Positions 1 to 10,812 are shown, counted from the stretch's first letter. The stretch: 64,000 nucleotides of DNA from Actinomadura rubrisoli (GCF_004349215.1 NZ_SMKU01000010.1:1-64000), one strand, 5' to 3'. Translations and numbers: made by a program. The notes: a model not told the origin generated them from the letters alone.

Positions 1-40
1 GGGGGTGTGGGGGTCATCTCGGATCCTTTGCTGAGGGAGG

Positions 41-637
41 TCAGCATGGGCGGTCCTGGACGATGTCGGCGACCTTCCAGGTGCCGGAGTCGTAGAGGAC
101 GGTGCTGCGGTAGACGTAGGCGCTGCCTGGGCCGCCGCCCAGGCGCTTGCCCGTCCTGGCCGAGAAGCGGTAGCCGCTGAGGGTGCGCACGCAGTCGAGG
201 ACGTAGACCTTGGTGCTGTCGGTCGACCGGCCGTAGACGCGGGGGTTGAAGGTGTTGGCGAACCGCCAGATCTCGCCCTTGGCCTTGGTCGCCTCGACGT
301 CCTTGGTGACCTGGGTGAGGAGGGGGTCGGCGGCGACGGTGGCGAGTTCGGCGGGGTCGTTCCTCTCGTACACGCGCTTGTAGACGGCCTGGTACTCGCG
401 GTAGCGGTCGATGACGGTCTTGTAAAGCAGCGCGGTGGGCTGGGCCGAGGGAGCGGCGGCGCTGGAGGGGGCGGAGGCGGCCCCGGTTTCGAAGCTGCCC
501 TCGGGTTTCAGCGCTCCGCTGGAGGACGAGGACGTGCCGCAGCCCGCGAGCAGGCCGGCGAGGAGGGCCGCCGGCACGGGGGCGGCGCGGCGGAACCCCC
601 GGAGGGAGGGACGTACCAACCGGACGCGCATCGTCAT
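41..637 (-). CDS. putative NTF2-like lipoprotein
   Basis: 198 aa. The N-terminus is basic, then hydrophobic, and ends in a lipobox (L-A-G-C, lipidated Cys about residue 33) followed by a Ser run and an Ala/Pro-rich linker, so it is probably exported and anchored on the outer face of the membrane. The remaining ~125 residues, with a conserved-looking Tyr/Arg helix region and a final W-K-V-A-D strand, resemble the small NTF2-like lipoproteins common in actinomycetes. Two Cys in the mature part (one is the last residue) could form a disulfide. The gene is divergent from the quinone oxidoreductase at 783. No specific function can be assigned. Confidence 0.7.
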   Translation of the reverse strand: MTMRVRLVRPSLRGFRRAAPVPAALLAGLLAGCGTSSSSSGALKPEGSFETGAASAPSSAAAPSAQPTALLYKTVIDRYREYQAVYKRVYERNDPAELATVAADPLLTQVTKDVEATKAKGEIWRFANTFNPRVYGRSTDSTKVYVLDCVRTLSGYRFSARTGKRLGGGPGSAYVYRSTVLYDSGTWKVADIVQDRPC

Positions 638-726
638 CCCTGAGCGTCGGCCGACAGCGGGGCGATATACGCGCGAAAGCTTACAGAGGACAGGCGTGGC
701 GAGAAAAGGGATTCGTTGCGTTCGGA

Positions 727-757
727 TTGACCTCGATCGTGCTTGAGGTTGCAGGCT
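727..757 (+). promoter_or_regulatory. SoxR/MerR-type box upstream of quinone oxidoreductase
   Basis: A TTGACC hexamer (727-732) is followed by an interrupted inverted repeat, ACCTC (730-734) and GAGGT (745-749), with right half CTTGAGGT. A 19-nt spacer leads to CAGGCT at 752-757. Long 19-bp spacers with a CTTGAGGT half site are typical of SoxR/MerR promoters. From memory, Streptomyces SoxR controls an NADPH:quinone reductase, which fits the gene 25 bp downstream. The left half site is imperfect and no SoxR gene is in the window. Confidence 0.4.
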
Positions 758-782
758 GGCGTTCTACGGATGGAGGGACGTC

Positions 783-1730
783 ATGCGCGTCGTGTGGTTG
801 AAGGAGTTCGGGGGGCCGGAGGTGTTGGTGCCGGGGGAGGCGCCGGATCCGGTCGCGGAGGCGGGCCAGGTCGTCGTGGACGTGGAGTTCGCCAACATCA
901 CGTTCGTGGAGACGCAGTTCCGGTCGGGCGGGCCGTCCCCGTTCACACCGGAGCTGCCGATGATCCCGGGCAACGGTGTCGGCGGTGTGGTCGCGGCGGT
1001 CGGCGCGGGGGCCGACCCGGCGCTGGTGGGGCGGCGGGTCGTGACGAGTACGGGAGGGTCGGGCGGATACGCCGAGCAGGCCGCGGTGGACGCGGCCGGG
1101 CTGTTCGAGGTGCCGGACGGGCTGGAGCTCGACGACGCGGTGGCGCTGCTGGCGGACGGGCGCACGGCCACGATGATGCTTCGGGCGGCGGATCCGCGTC
1201 CCGGCGAGCGGGTGCTGGTCGAGGCGGCCGCGGGCGGGGTGGGGACGCTGCTCGTCCAGCTCGCGAAGGCGGCGGGCGCCAGGGTCGTCGCGGCGGCCGG
1301 GGGCGGCCCCAAGCTGGACGTGGCGCGGCGGCTGGGCGCGGACGAGGTCGTGGACTACCGCGAGCCGGGCTGGAGCGAGACGGTCGGGGAGGTGGACGTG
1401 GTGTTCGACGGTGTCGGCGGCGACGTGGGCCGGGAGGCGTTCACGCTGCTCGAACGGGGCGGGCGGATGGTTAGCTTCGGGTTGGCGAGCGGCGAGTGGG
1501 CCGACATCCCGGAGGAGGCCGCGGCCGATCGGGGGGTGGCGCTCGTCCGTCCCACGGCGTCGCCGGAGGAGCTGCGCGGGTTCACCGTGAGCGCTCTCGC
1601 GGAGGCGGCCGCCGGGCGGTTGAAGCCGGTGATCGGGCAGCGCTTCCCGCTGGACGGCGCGTCCGACGCGCACGCGGCGATGCAGTCGCGCGCGACGGTC
1701 GGCAAGACGCTGCTGGAGGTCCGGCGGTGA
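783..1730 (+). CDS. MDR-family NADPH:quinone oxidoreductase
   Basis: 315 aa medium-chain dehydrogenase/reductase. The N-terminal GroES-like domain opens with the family pattern V-W-L-K-E-F-G-G-P-E-V-L. The Rossmann domain carries the glycine-rich AAAGGVGTLLVQLA motif near residues 145-160, typical of zinc-independent quinone reductases that pass NAD(P)H electrons to quinones or enones. The Cys/His zinc ligands of alcohol dehydrogenases are absent. ATG 783 follows GGAGGG at a good distance. The stop overlaps the GTG of the next gene by 4 bp, so the two are translated together. A SoxR-like element upstream suggests redox control. Confidence 0.85.
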   Translation: MRVVWLKEFGGPEVLVPGEAPDPVAEAGQVVVDVEFANITFVETQFRSGGPSPFTPELPMIPGNGVGGVVAAVGAGADPALVGRRVVTSTGGSGGYAEQAAVDAAGLFEVPDGLELDDAVALLADGRTATMMLRAADPRPGERVLVEAAAGGVGTLLVQLAKAAGARVVAAAGGGPKLDVARRLGADEVVDYREPGWSETVGEVDVVFDGVGGDVGREAFTLLERGGRMVSFGLASGEWADIPEEAAADRGVALVRPTASPEELRGFTVSALAEAAAGRLKPVIGQRFPLDGASDAHAAMQSRATVGKTLLEVRR

Positions 1731-2617
1731 CCGACTTGAAGCTCGGGCTGTACCTGCCGTCGTACGGGGTGGACACCGCGGCGACGGTCGGGGAGCACGC
1801 CCGGCACGCCGAGGGCGCCGGGTTCGAGTCGGTGTGGGCGGGCGACCATCTGATCCCCGTCCGGCCGTTCCTGGACGCGACGCTCGTGCTGGCCACGGCC
1901 GCGGCGGCGACGGAGCGGATCGGGGTGGGGTTCGGCGTGATGGTGCTGCCGCTGCGGCACGTCGCCTGGGCCGCCAAGCAGGTCGCGAGCCTCCAGCACC
2001 TGTCGGGCGGGCGGGTGCTGCTCGGCGTCGGCAGCGGCGGCGGCGTGCACGGCGACGCCGCGTTCCGCGCGGTCGGCGTCCCCTTCGCCGAGCGCGGCGC
2101 GCGGACGGACGCGGCGCTGGAGGTCCTCCCCGGGCTCGTCCAGGGGAAGCCCACCCGGCTGGACGGCGGGGACGTCACGCTGTCGCCGGGCGCGGAGATG
2201 CCGCCGGTGCTGGTCGGCAGCGGCCCCGAGCGCCGCGTGGCCCGGTTCGCGGACGAGTGGTACCCGGCGTTCTCCACCCCCGGGGAGATCGAGGCCGGGA
2301 CGCGGCGGATCGCGGAGCTGGCGGCGGAGCACGGCCGTCCCGCGCCCAAGGTGACCGTCGGCCTCAGCTTCGGGCTCGGGGACGTGCCCGCGGCGGAGGT
2401 GGACGCCCAGGTCCGCTCCCTCACCGGCTACGGGATGAGCGAGGAGGCGGCCCGGGAGAGCCTGCTCACCGGCGGGCCGGGTCAGGCGGCGGAGCGGCTG
2501 GCCGCGCTGGCGGAGGCGGGCGCGCACCGCGTCATCGGCATGCCGTTCCCGTCCGACCGCCGCCGCCAGGCCGACCTCCTCGCCGAGGCGGCGCGCCTGG
2601 CTAGCGGGTCCGCGTGA
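1727..2617 (+). CDS. LLM-class (luciferase-like) F420/flavin-dependent oxidoreductase
   Basis: 296 aa single-domain luciferase-like monooxygenase fold. It begins D-L-K-L-G-L-Y-L-P-S-Y-G with the usual 'AEGAGFESVWAGDHL' segment near residue 30 and 'RVLLGVGSGGG' near residue 95, a pattern of F420-dependent oxidoreductases. The cofactor (F420 or FMN) cannot be decided from the sequence. GTG 1727 lies in a GTGA overlap with the quinone reductase stop, which fixes the start and makes a two-gene redox operon. It converges on the hydrolase gene ending at 2601, overlapping it by 17 bp. Confidence 0.85.
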   Translation: MTDLKLGLYLPSYGVDTAATVGEHARHAEGAGFESVWAGDHLIPVRPFLDATLVLATAAAATERIGVGFGVMVLPLRHVAWAAKQVASLQHLSGGRVLLGVGSGGGVHGDAAFRAVGVPFAERGARTDAALEVLPGLVQGKPTRLDGGDVTLSPGAEMPPVLVGSGPERRVARFADEWYPAFSTPGEIEAGTRRIAELAAEHGRPAPKVTVGLSFGLGDVPAAEVDAQVRSLTGYGMSEEAARESLLTGGPGQAAERLAALAEAGAHRVIGMPFPSDRRRQADLLAEAARLASGSA

Positions 2618-3773
2618 GGAAGGCCGTCAGCGCGCGCTCGTAGGCGGCGGGGTCGACGTTCCACGCCTCGGTGTGGTCACCCTGCGCGGCGATGTGGGTG
2701 ACCATGCCGGGCGGGGCCGCCTTGGCGAAGGCGAACGCGGGCCTGTTGGCGACCGTGGCGTCCTCGGCCGTGGTGAACAGCAGCGTCGGGGTGCGCAGGC
2801 GCGGGGCGTACGGGCGCTGGTCGAAGTCGCGCAGATCGATGCCGATGCGCTTGCTGAGCATGCGTTTCGCCACGTCCGTGACGAAACGCGGCAGGTGGCG
2901 GTCGTCGCCCTGCTTGTCGAGGGTGGCGCTCCAGTCCATGACGGGGGAGTCGAGGACGACGCCGCGCACGAACGACGGATCCTTGCGCAGGGTCGTCATG
3001 ACCATCGCGCCGCCCATCGACCAGCCGTACAGGACGACGCCGGTCGCGCCATTGGCGCGGGCGTAGGCGACGGCGGAGGCCACCTCGTTCCACTCGGTGT
3101 CGCCGAGGTGGTTCCTGTGGTCGGCGGACCGGGGCGCGCCCACATCGTTGCGGTACGCGATGGACAGCATCGGCAGCCCGGTCGCGTGCACGGCCCGCAT
3201 GGCGCGGAACGTCTCGGCCTTGTCGGCGTTCCGTCCGTGGACCCCGATGACCCATGTGCTCTTAGGGGACGCACCGGGCAGCAGCCAGGCGGGCATCGGC
3301 CCGACCTTGGACGGATAGGTGACGTTCTGGAAGTCCAGGCCCAGCGCCGTCTTCGGGTCGCTGTCGTACAGCCAGTGGTCGATGTCGGCGGGCGCGCCCT
3401 TGATGAGCGTCCCCTCCAGGACGGACGCGACCCGCCGCACGACCCGCTTCTTGCCGCCGCCCACGACGGGGCCGAGGAGCGCGCGGCCGCCCTTCCAGAT
3501 CAGCGCCCACGTGCCCGGACGTTCCGTGAAGGGCTCGCGGGGCAGAGTCACCGTGCCGTTCCCCGCGTCCACGATCTCGGTGCGGTACTCGACCGAGTGG
3601 TCGACCTGCGTCGCCACCCCGGCGAAGTACCAGCTGATGCCGCCGACCGCCGCGCACAGCAGCACCACGACGGCGAGAACCGCCGACACCACCAGCCGGA
3701 CGCGGCGGCCCCGCGATCGGCGCGGGCGCGCGGAGGTCTGTGGGGGCGGCGATTCGGGGGCATCGGTCGTCAC
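2601..3773 (-). CDS. membrane-anchored alpha/beta hydrolase
   Basis: About 390 aa from GTG 3773. A Pro/Ser/Arg-rich cytoplasmic head is followed by one membrane helix (residues ~27-50), so the catalytic domain should face outside. The hydrolase part has the nucleophile elbow G-W-S-M-G-G, an oxyanion region 'VIGVHGRNADK', and a late 'QGDHTEAW' segment supplying the likely catalytic His; Asp is expected in 'TTAEDATVA'. Substrate unknown. No strong Shine-Dalgarno precedes the GTG, so the start is moderately sure. Divergent from the TNT protein gene at 3925. Confidence 0.8.
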   Translation of the reverse strand: MTTDAPESPPPQTSARPRRSRGRRVRLVVSAVLAVVVLLCAAVGGISWYFAGVATQVDHSVEYRTEIVDAGNGTVTLPREPFTERPGTWALIWKGGRALLGPVVGGGKKRVVRRVASVLEGTLIKGAPADIDHWLYDSDPKTALGLDFQNVTYPSKVGPMPAWLLPGASPKSTWVIGVHGRNADKAETFRAMRAVHATGLPMLSIAYRNDVGAPRSADHRNHLGDTEWNEVASAVAYARANGATGVVLYGWSMGGAMVMTTLRKDPSFVRGVVLDSPVMDWSATLDKQGDDRHLPRFVTDVAKRMLSKRIGIDLRDFDQRPYAPRLRTPTLLFTTAEDATVANRPAFAFAKAAPPGMVTHIAAQGDHTEAWNVDPAAYERALTAFLTRTR

Positions 3774-3924
3774 GCCATCTGACGTTAGCCGACCGAAGCG
3801 GGATCCCTGCCCGGCCTCTCGGCGACAGCCGGGGACGTCCCGTTCTACCGCAATGGGGTTTTCGGACGGATATTCTTCCCGCCAGTCGCCAGCGGAGCAC
3901 AGGGGAGCACGGGGGAGCACGGTC

Positions 3925-5934
<2,010 letters not shown>

Positions 5935-5974
5935 GCAGGGATAAGCAGGGCTAGGCAGGGCCAGGTGCGGTGCT

Positions 5975-7501
5975 TCAGAAGCGGCGTGCTCCGTCCAAGC
6001 GGCGTGCTCCGTCCAAGCGCCGCTGCGCGCGTGTGTCGTTGAAGTTGGGGGCCACCGCCGGGCAGTGTGCGCCCCACCCGGGTGTCCGGCCGTGCAGCAG
6101 ATAGGTGTCGACGGCCTTGCGCGTGCAGGGGCTCAGCCCGTACGCGCCGTGCCCGGCGCCCTTGTAGGTGAGCAGCGCGGAGCCGGGGATGCTCCGGTTC
6201 ACCGAACGCGCCCACGGGTACGCGGTGACAGGGTCGCCGACTCCGTTCACGACCAGGATCGGCGGCGTGCCGATGATCCGGTACGGGCGCTGCGGGTCCT
6301 GGGCGGCGCGCGGACGTCCGATGCAGGCGGTGACGGCCTCCCAGCCGAGCGGGTTGAACCGTACGTGCGGTGCGGCCCGGCGCGTGTGCGCGCGGACGGC
6401 GGCCAGGTCCTTGTAGTTGCGGACGGGGAACGACCAGTCGGCGCACAGGATCCCGATGAACGCGCCGTCGGGCGGCTCGTCCGGTGCGCTCCGCTTGATG
6501 GTCCGCACCTTCTGCCGTGACAGCTCGCGCAGCTCCTCGCTGAGCCCGGCCCAGGACAGCGGGTTGTACATCGACGTCCGGACCATCTGCGCAAGGCCCG
6601 GCGGTGCGAGCCGTTCCTTGGGTGAGTCGAGCTCGTGCAGAGTGCCGCGTTCGGCGCGCCGCATCAGCGCGTCCAGGAGCTTGACGGGGTTGGTCTTCTT
6701 CATCTTGCGCAGCGCGCAGTACTTGGACGTGGGGCACCACTTGGCGAACTGCGCGTACCCGGCCTCCAGCGCGCGCGCCTCGTCGGTGGAGAAACGCACG
6801 GTTCCGGGGGCGCTGTGGTCCATCGTGCTGTCGAGGACGAGCGAACGGACCCGTCCGGGGAACAGCTCGGCATACCGCTGTCCCAGCCACGTCCCGTAAG
6901 AGAGCCCGTAGTAGGAGATCTTCTTCTCGCCCAGGGCGGCCCGGAGCGCGTCCACGTCGCGGGCCACGCTTCCCGCGTCCAGGAAGTCGTACAGAAGGCC
7001 CGTCTTCGTGCGGCACGCGGTGTAGAGCTTGCGCTGGTACGCGCTGAGCTTGGCGAAGTCGGCCTGGTTGCGGGGGTGCGCCGGCGGCGCCTTCCCGACC
7101 TTCGCGCAGCGGACGGGACGGCTGCCGCCCACGCCGCGCGGATCGAGGCCCACAATGTCGTAGTGCCGCCTGAGCTGCTTCGACAGTCCGCTTCCGTCCA
7201 GGACGAACTCCGTGCCGGAGCCGCCCGGCCCGCCGGGGTTGACGACGAGCGTGCCGATCCGCTCCTTCGGCGCGGTGGCCTTGGCCCGCGCCACCGCGAT
7301 CTTGACGGTGCCGCTCTGCGGCCCGGTCGCCCAGTCGATCGGCACCGTGAACGTCCCGCACTGGATCGACCGGTCGTCCTCGCACGGGTGCCAGGAGATC
7401 GGCGCGGGCGCAGCCGCCGCCCGCACCTGGCCGGGGACGAGCGCGCCGGCGACGGCGGCGCAGAGGAGGAGGGCTCCGGACTTCCGGCCCAAGCGAATCA
7501 C
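5975..7501 (-). CDS. secreted alpha/beta hydrolase, tripeptidyl-aminopeptidase-like (S33 type)
   Basis: 508 aa from GTG 7501. An N-terminal signal peptide (basic RLGRK, hydrophobic stretch, Ala-rich cleavage region) suggests export. The family signatures are NPGGPGGSG (oxyanion region), GLDPRGVGGS, the nucleophile elbow G-L-S-Y-G-T, and a C-terminal TAP-like part with 'GVGDPVTAY' (Asp) and 'GAGHGAYG' (His). Length is normal for the secreted S33 peptidases of Streptomyces that trim tripeptides from protein N-termini. The last codons contain a perfect duplication of 16 bp (two L-D-G-A-R-R units). Specificity is inferred from family only. Confidence 0.85.
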   Translation of the reverse strand: MIRLGRKSGALLLCAAVAGALVPGQVRAAAAPAPISWHPCEDDRSIQCGTFTVPIDWATGPQSGTVKIAVARAKATAPKERIGTLVVNPGGPGGSGTEFVLDGSGLSKQLRRHYDIVGLDPRGVGGSRPVRCAKVGKAPPAHPRNQADFAKLSAYQRKLYTACRTKTGLLYDFLDAGSVARDVDALRAALGEKKISYYGLSYGTWLGQRYAELFPGRVRSLVLDSTMDHSAPGTVRFSTDEARALEAGYAQFAKWCPTSKYCALRKMKKTNPVKLLDALMRRAERGTLHELDSPKERLAPPGLAQMVRTSMYNPLSWAGLSEELRELSRQKVRTIKRSAPDEPPDGAFIGILCADWSFPVRNYKDLAAVRAHTRRAAPHVRFNPLGWEAVTACIGRPRAAQDPQRPYRIIGTPPILVVNGVGDPVTAYPWARSVNRSIPGSALLTYKGAGHGAYGLSPCTRKAVDTYLLHGRTPGWGAHCPAVAPNFNDTRAQRRLDGARRLDGARRF

Positions 7502-7533
7502 GTAGGGGGTTCCCTGTCTTTTTCCGTGGCCGG

Positions 7534-8232
7534 TCAGGCGCGTCCGATGGCGGAGACCAGATTGAGGCCGAGGACGAGGTCGAGGTGGATGAATGTCTCT
7601 AGCTTCGTGCCCGGCGGCACGTCCGGGTCGGCGGCCAGCTCGTCCAGCACCGCGAGGGCGGACGGGCTGTCGAGGTCGCTCGCCAGCGCCGTCTCGGCCC
7701 TTCCCGCGTGCTCCCGGCTCATCGGACGGCCCGGCTCCGTGGCCCATTCGGCGACCTTGGCGCGCCACCGGTCCAGCCGGTCGGCGGCCTGACGGAACCG
7801 CTCCGCCGACAGGTGCAGCGGCTCCCGGTAGGGCGCCTCCAGTATCGCGAGCCGCGCGTGGAGGGGATCGAGGCTCCCGCCGGCCACGACCGTGTGCCAG
7901 TCACCGGTCTCGCGCGGCACGGTCATGAGGAAGGCGTCCACTTCGGCGCCGTCCTCGGATGCCATGTAGAGGTCGGCTTCCGGGACGGGCGCGTCTCCGC
8001 CGAGCACCTCGAACGGCTGGACGCCGTACTCCGTCCAGTCCTGTTCCTGGGCGGCGAAGCGGGGCGAGCTGGACGTCCGGACGTGGCGCCCGGCACGTTC
8101 CGCCGCACGCCGCAGCAGGTCGGCGACCACCAGCGCGCGGTGTCCGGCCCCGTCCAGGAGGTGGACGCGCAGGACCCTTCCGCCCGGCGGTTCCTCGGGG
8201 CGTCCGGTGCGATGGTCGTGCAGCCGCAGCAT
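7534..8232 (-). CDS. cysteinyl-tRNA synthetase-like protein lacking the catalytic core
   Basis: 232 aa. The N-terminus (M-L-R-L-H-D-H-R-T-G) and the segment 'LVVADLLRRAAERAGRHV' resemble the start of CysRS/MshC. The second half resembles the CysRS region after the active site: 'DPLHARLAILEAPYREPL', 'RFRQAADRLDRWRAKV', 'DLDSPSALAVLDELAADP' and 'FIHLDLVLGLNL'. At about half the length of CysRS (~460 aa) it lacks HIGH, KMSKS and the zinc-ligand Cys, so it cannot be an ordinary synthetase. It may be a decayed paralogue or an adapted protein; no frameshift is apparent. It sits 32 bp upstream of the S33 hydrolase on the same strand. Confidence 0.65.
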   Translation of the reverse strand: MLRLHDHRTGRPEEPPGGRVLRVHLLDGAGHRALVVADLLRRAAERAGRHVRTSSSPRFAAQEQDWTEYGVQPFEVLGGDAPVPEADLYMASEDGAEVDAFLMTVPRETGDWHTVVAGGSLDPLHARLAILEAPYREPLHLSAERFRQAADRLDRWRAKVAEWATEPGRPMSREHAGRAETALASDLDSPSALAVLDELAADPDVPPGTKLETFIHLDLVLGLNLVSAIGRA

Positions 8233-8276
8233 GTGCCAACCCTAGGGCGTCGGGCGTCCCCGGATCCCACCGGCGG

Positions 8277-9083
8277 TCAGAGCGGCGGGTCGGAGAACAG
8301 CGGCCCGACGGGCATCGGGACGGCGCCGTCGGGCTTGCGGACGGCGGCGAAACGCAGCCGCACGTAGTCGGCGACCCAGCCCGACTCGCGGCGCAGCGCG
8401 GGCGCGGCCAGGTCGTTCACCCGTACGAGAAGGGGCTCGACCAGCTCCGGCGGGACGTCGGCCAGCGCGCGCGCCGCGTAGGCCCGGACCCAGTCGGCGG
8501 CGCCGTTCGGGCCTTCGGTCATCCGGGTCGGCCGGTCGGCGTGCTCCAGCAGCCGCAGCGTGAACCCGCCCTCCTCCAGCCTGGTCGCGTACTCGGCGGG
8601 ACTTGGGAAGTACCAGGGCAGCTCGGGCTCGCCGAGACCGAACACGCGCCAGGCCGTCTGCATCGCGGCGACCAGCTCGGCGCAGTTGCCCGCGCCGCCC
8701 AGCTCGCCGACGAACCGTCCGCCCGGCCGCAGCGCCGCGTGCACCCGTGCGATGACGGCGTCGGGGTCGCGGGTCATCCAGTGCAGCGCCGCGTTGGAGG
8801 CGACCGCGTCGAACGACTCGCTGATCGTGAAGTCGTGCGCGTCGCCGACGATGAAGGACAGCCCCGGGTGCAGCGCGGTCGCCTGCGCGACCATGTCGGG
8901 GCTGCCGTCGATGCCCAGCACCTCGGCGCCCCGCTCGGCGATCTCCGCGCTGAAGGTCCCGGTGCCGCACCCGAGGTCGATGACCCGCTCCCCGGGCTGG
9001 GGATCGAGCAGGTCGACCAGGGGCGCGCCGTGCGCGGAGACGTACCCAAAGGCGGAGTCGTACGTCGTCACGGCCCAATTCAC
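8277..9083 (-). CDS. class I SAM-dependent methyltransferase
   Basis: 268 aa. The SAM-binding motif I is VIDLGCGTGTF (residues ~34-44), motif II acidic residue in 'LGIDGSPDM', motif III 'FDAVASNAALHWM' and 'LRPGGRFVGELGG'. The 'NAALHW' pattern and overall length fit the trans-aconitate methyltransferase / UbiE-like group. The natural substrate cannot be read from sequence. The start ATG 9083 is followed by the usual short leader (W-A-V-T-T-Y-D). It precedes the CysRS-like gene on the same strand. Confidence 0.85.
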   Translation of the reverse strand: MNWAVTTYDSAFGYVSAHGAPLVDLLDPQPGERVIDLGCGTGTFSAEIAERGAEVLGIDGSPDMVAQATALHPGLSFIVGDAHDFTISESFDAVASNAALHWMTRDPDAVIARVHAALRPGGRFVGELGGAGNCAELVAAMQTAWRVFGLGEPELPWYFPSPAEYATRLEEGGFTLRLLEHADRPTRMTEGPNGAADWVRAYAARALADVPPELVEPLLVRVNDLAAPALRRESGWVADYVRLRFAAVRKPDGAVPMPVGPLFSDPPL

Positions 9084-9212
9084 TGTCGTAATTTATCGGA
9101 CAAAGCGGGGAGTGGAGGCGGCGTTTGCGAGGGCACGCGTCCGGTGGTGATCCAGCCCACCCTCGGCGAACCCCGCCTCGCCGCCCGGCGGCACGGCCCG
9201 TACCCTGCGGAG

Positions 9213-9542
9213 ATGGGCGAGGTTCGCGTCATGGGCGCCGAGGGTCCGGACGGTCTGACCCTGCGCACCGGCGGCCTGTCCGCGCGGGGCCTGCCCGAGT
9301 TGCGCGCCGGTGGGCTGCCTCCCTATCTGGGCCAGGGCTGGGCGCGCGTCCTCGGCGCGCTGGCGCGGCATCTGGCGGCCTCCGCGAGGATTCCCCGCGA
9401 GGTCGTTCTCGCCCCGGACGTCACGATCGTCCTGAGGGCCACCGGCGACGGCCATCTGGAGCCCGTCCCGCCGCCCGGACAAGACGCGGAGGAGTGGCGC
9501 CGGGACGTCATCGTCCGGCTGTTCCCCGAAGCCCGCTCCTGA
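9213..9542 (+). CDS. hypothetical protein
   Basis: 109 aa if started at ATG 9213; ATG 9231 has the better Shine-Dalgarno (GCGAGG, 8 nt away) and would give 103 aa. No membrane helix, signal peptide or recognisable motif; it contains a Leu/Arg/Gly-rich middle ('LSARGLPELRAGGLPPYLGQGW') and an acidic end. It is divergent from the methyltransferase and has codon use like its neighbours, which supports a real gene. Function unknown. Confidence 0.55.
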   Translation: MGEVRVMGAEGPDGLTLRTGGLSARGLPELRAGGLPPYLGQGWARVLGALARHLAASARIPREVVLAPDVTIVLRATGDGHLEPVPPPGQDAEEWRRDVIVRLFPEARS

Positions 9543-9683
9543 CCCGCATGATGGGCTCATTCGTCCGCTCTTGGTCACGGACGATCTTGCCTTTCTGCAC
9601 CCTTACCGACCTTGCCGGACGAGTGTCACCAGTGCCGCGCAGGGTATGAAGCCGCCCGAGGCAACACGTTTCGGGGGTGCGTG

Positions 9684-10694
9684 GTGCAGACGAGAGGTTT
9701 CGGTGTATTCGCCGCTGTCGGAGTCGGCCTGCTGCTCGTCACCGGATGCGGGCACACGCCGAAGAAGCAAGCACGAACGGCAGGACAGCAGGTGGCCGCC
9801 GGGCGGAAGGCGCCCAGAGCGGCGCCGCCGCCTCCACGGCAGATCGACTGCGACAAGGTGCAGTGCGTCGCCCTGACGTTCGACGACGGGCCGGGTCCCT
9901 ACACCGACCGGCTCCTGGGCACGCTCCGGTCCGGCGGCGCGCGCGCGACGTTCTTCATGCTGGGCGAGAACGTCCCCAGTCACGGCGCCGTGGTCCGGCG
10001 CATGGCGCTGGAGGGCCACGAACTGGCCAACCACAGCTGGTCGCACCCGCAGCTCACGTCGCTCTCGACGGCGCGGGTGCAGTCCGAGGTGCAGCGCACG
10101 CAGCAGGCCATCTCGCAGGCGTCGGGCGGGGTGCGGCCCACGCTGATGCGGCCGCCGTACGGGGCGACCGACAAGCGGGTCGGGCAGGCCGTCGGGATGC
10201 CGCTGATCCTCTGGAGCGTCGACACGCTCGACTGGCGCTACCGCAGCGCCAGCCGCGACGCCAAGGTCGGCGTCAGCCAGCCGAGGCGCGGAGGCATCGT
10301 CCTCTTCCACGACATCCACAAGCCCAGCGTCGACTCCATCCCCAAGGTGCTGGACGGGCTGAAGCGGCGCGGGTTCACGTTCGTCACGGTCTCGGAGCTG
10401 TTCCGGGGCAAGCCGCTCAGGGCTGGCCAGACCTACACAGAGGCCGTCGTCCCCAAGCCGCCGGCCCCGCCCGAGCGTCCCGGCTCGCCCGCGCCGGGCT
10501 CGCCCGCGCCCGGCTCGCCCACCGGACCCGCGCCGGACTCACCCGCCCCGGGCTCGCCGAGCGTGCCCGCCGCGGAACCGCCCGCACCGGGCGCTCCGGG
10601 CCCCGGCTCACCCGCGCCCGGCTCACCCGCGCCCGGCTCACCCGCGCCCGGGTCACCGGCGCCGGGTTCGCCCGTCCCGTCCGCAGGACAATGA
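9684..10694 (+). CDS. polysaccharide deacetylase (NodB homology) lipoprotein
   Basis: 336 aa from GTG 9684, six bases after a GGGGG Shine-Dalgarno (GTG 9681 is the alternative). The lipobox V-T-G-C predicts a membrane-anchored exported enzyme. All five carbohydrate esterase 4 motifs are present: TFDDGPG (residues ~64-70, base and metal Asp), H-S-W-S-H (metal His), RPPYG, DTLDW and VLFHD. It should remove N-acetyl groups from peptidoglycan or another N-acetylated glycan outside the cell. The C-terminal ~85 residues are a low-complexity Pro-Gly-Ser repeat likely spanning the wall. Confidence 0.88.
   Translation: MQTRGFGVFAAVGVGLLLVTGCGHTPKKQARTAGQQVAAGRKAPRAAPPPPRQIDCDKVQCVALTFDDGPGPYTDRLLGTLRSGGARATFFMLGENVPSHGAVVRRMALEGHELANHSWSHPQLTSLSTARVQSEVQRTQQAISQASGGVRPTLMRPPYGATDKRVGQAVGMPLILWSVDTLDWRYRSASRDAKVGVSQPRRGGIVLFHDIHKPSVDSIPKVLDGLKRRGFTFVTVSELFRGKPLRAGQTYTEAVVPKPPAPPERPGSPAPGSPAPGSPTGPAPDSPAPGSPSVPAAEPPAPGAPGPGSPAPGSPAPGSPAPGSPAPGSPVPSAGQ
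10470..10683 (+). repeat. degenerate PGSPA-coding repeat
   Basis: Some 14 imperfect 15-bp units encode P-G-S-P-A/V-type pentapeptides at the C-terminus of the deacetylase. Units at 10605-10680 are nearly identical, indicating recent expansion. Unit length is a multiple of three, so expansions stay in frame. Confidence 0.75.
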
Positions 10695-10752
10695 GCCCGC
10701 ACGGCGGCCAGTAGACCGGACGGGTTCCAGCCCGCGACGGCAGGGCGCCCCA

Positions 10753-10812
10753 AAGGCCACAGCGGGGCATCCCGAAGGTCACAGCGGGGCTCCCTGGAGG
10801 CTACAGCGGAGT
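10753..10812 (+). repeat. three imperfect 22-bp tandem repeats
   Basis: Three consecutive 22-bp units beginning AAGGCCACAGCGGGG, AAGGTCACAGCGGGG and GAGGCTACAGCGGAG lie in the 170-bp gap between the deacetylase and the small LSm-like gene, which converge. No ORF explains them. Nothing else was seen in this gap. Confidence 0.7.

Noticed and set aside
10753..10812. 22-bp repeats considered as a CRISPR array
   Set aside because: Only three imperfect units directly abutting, with no spacers and no cas genes.
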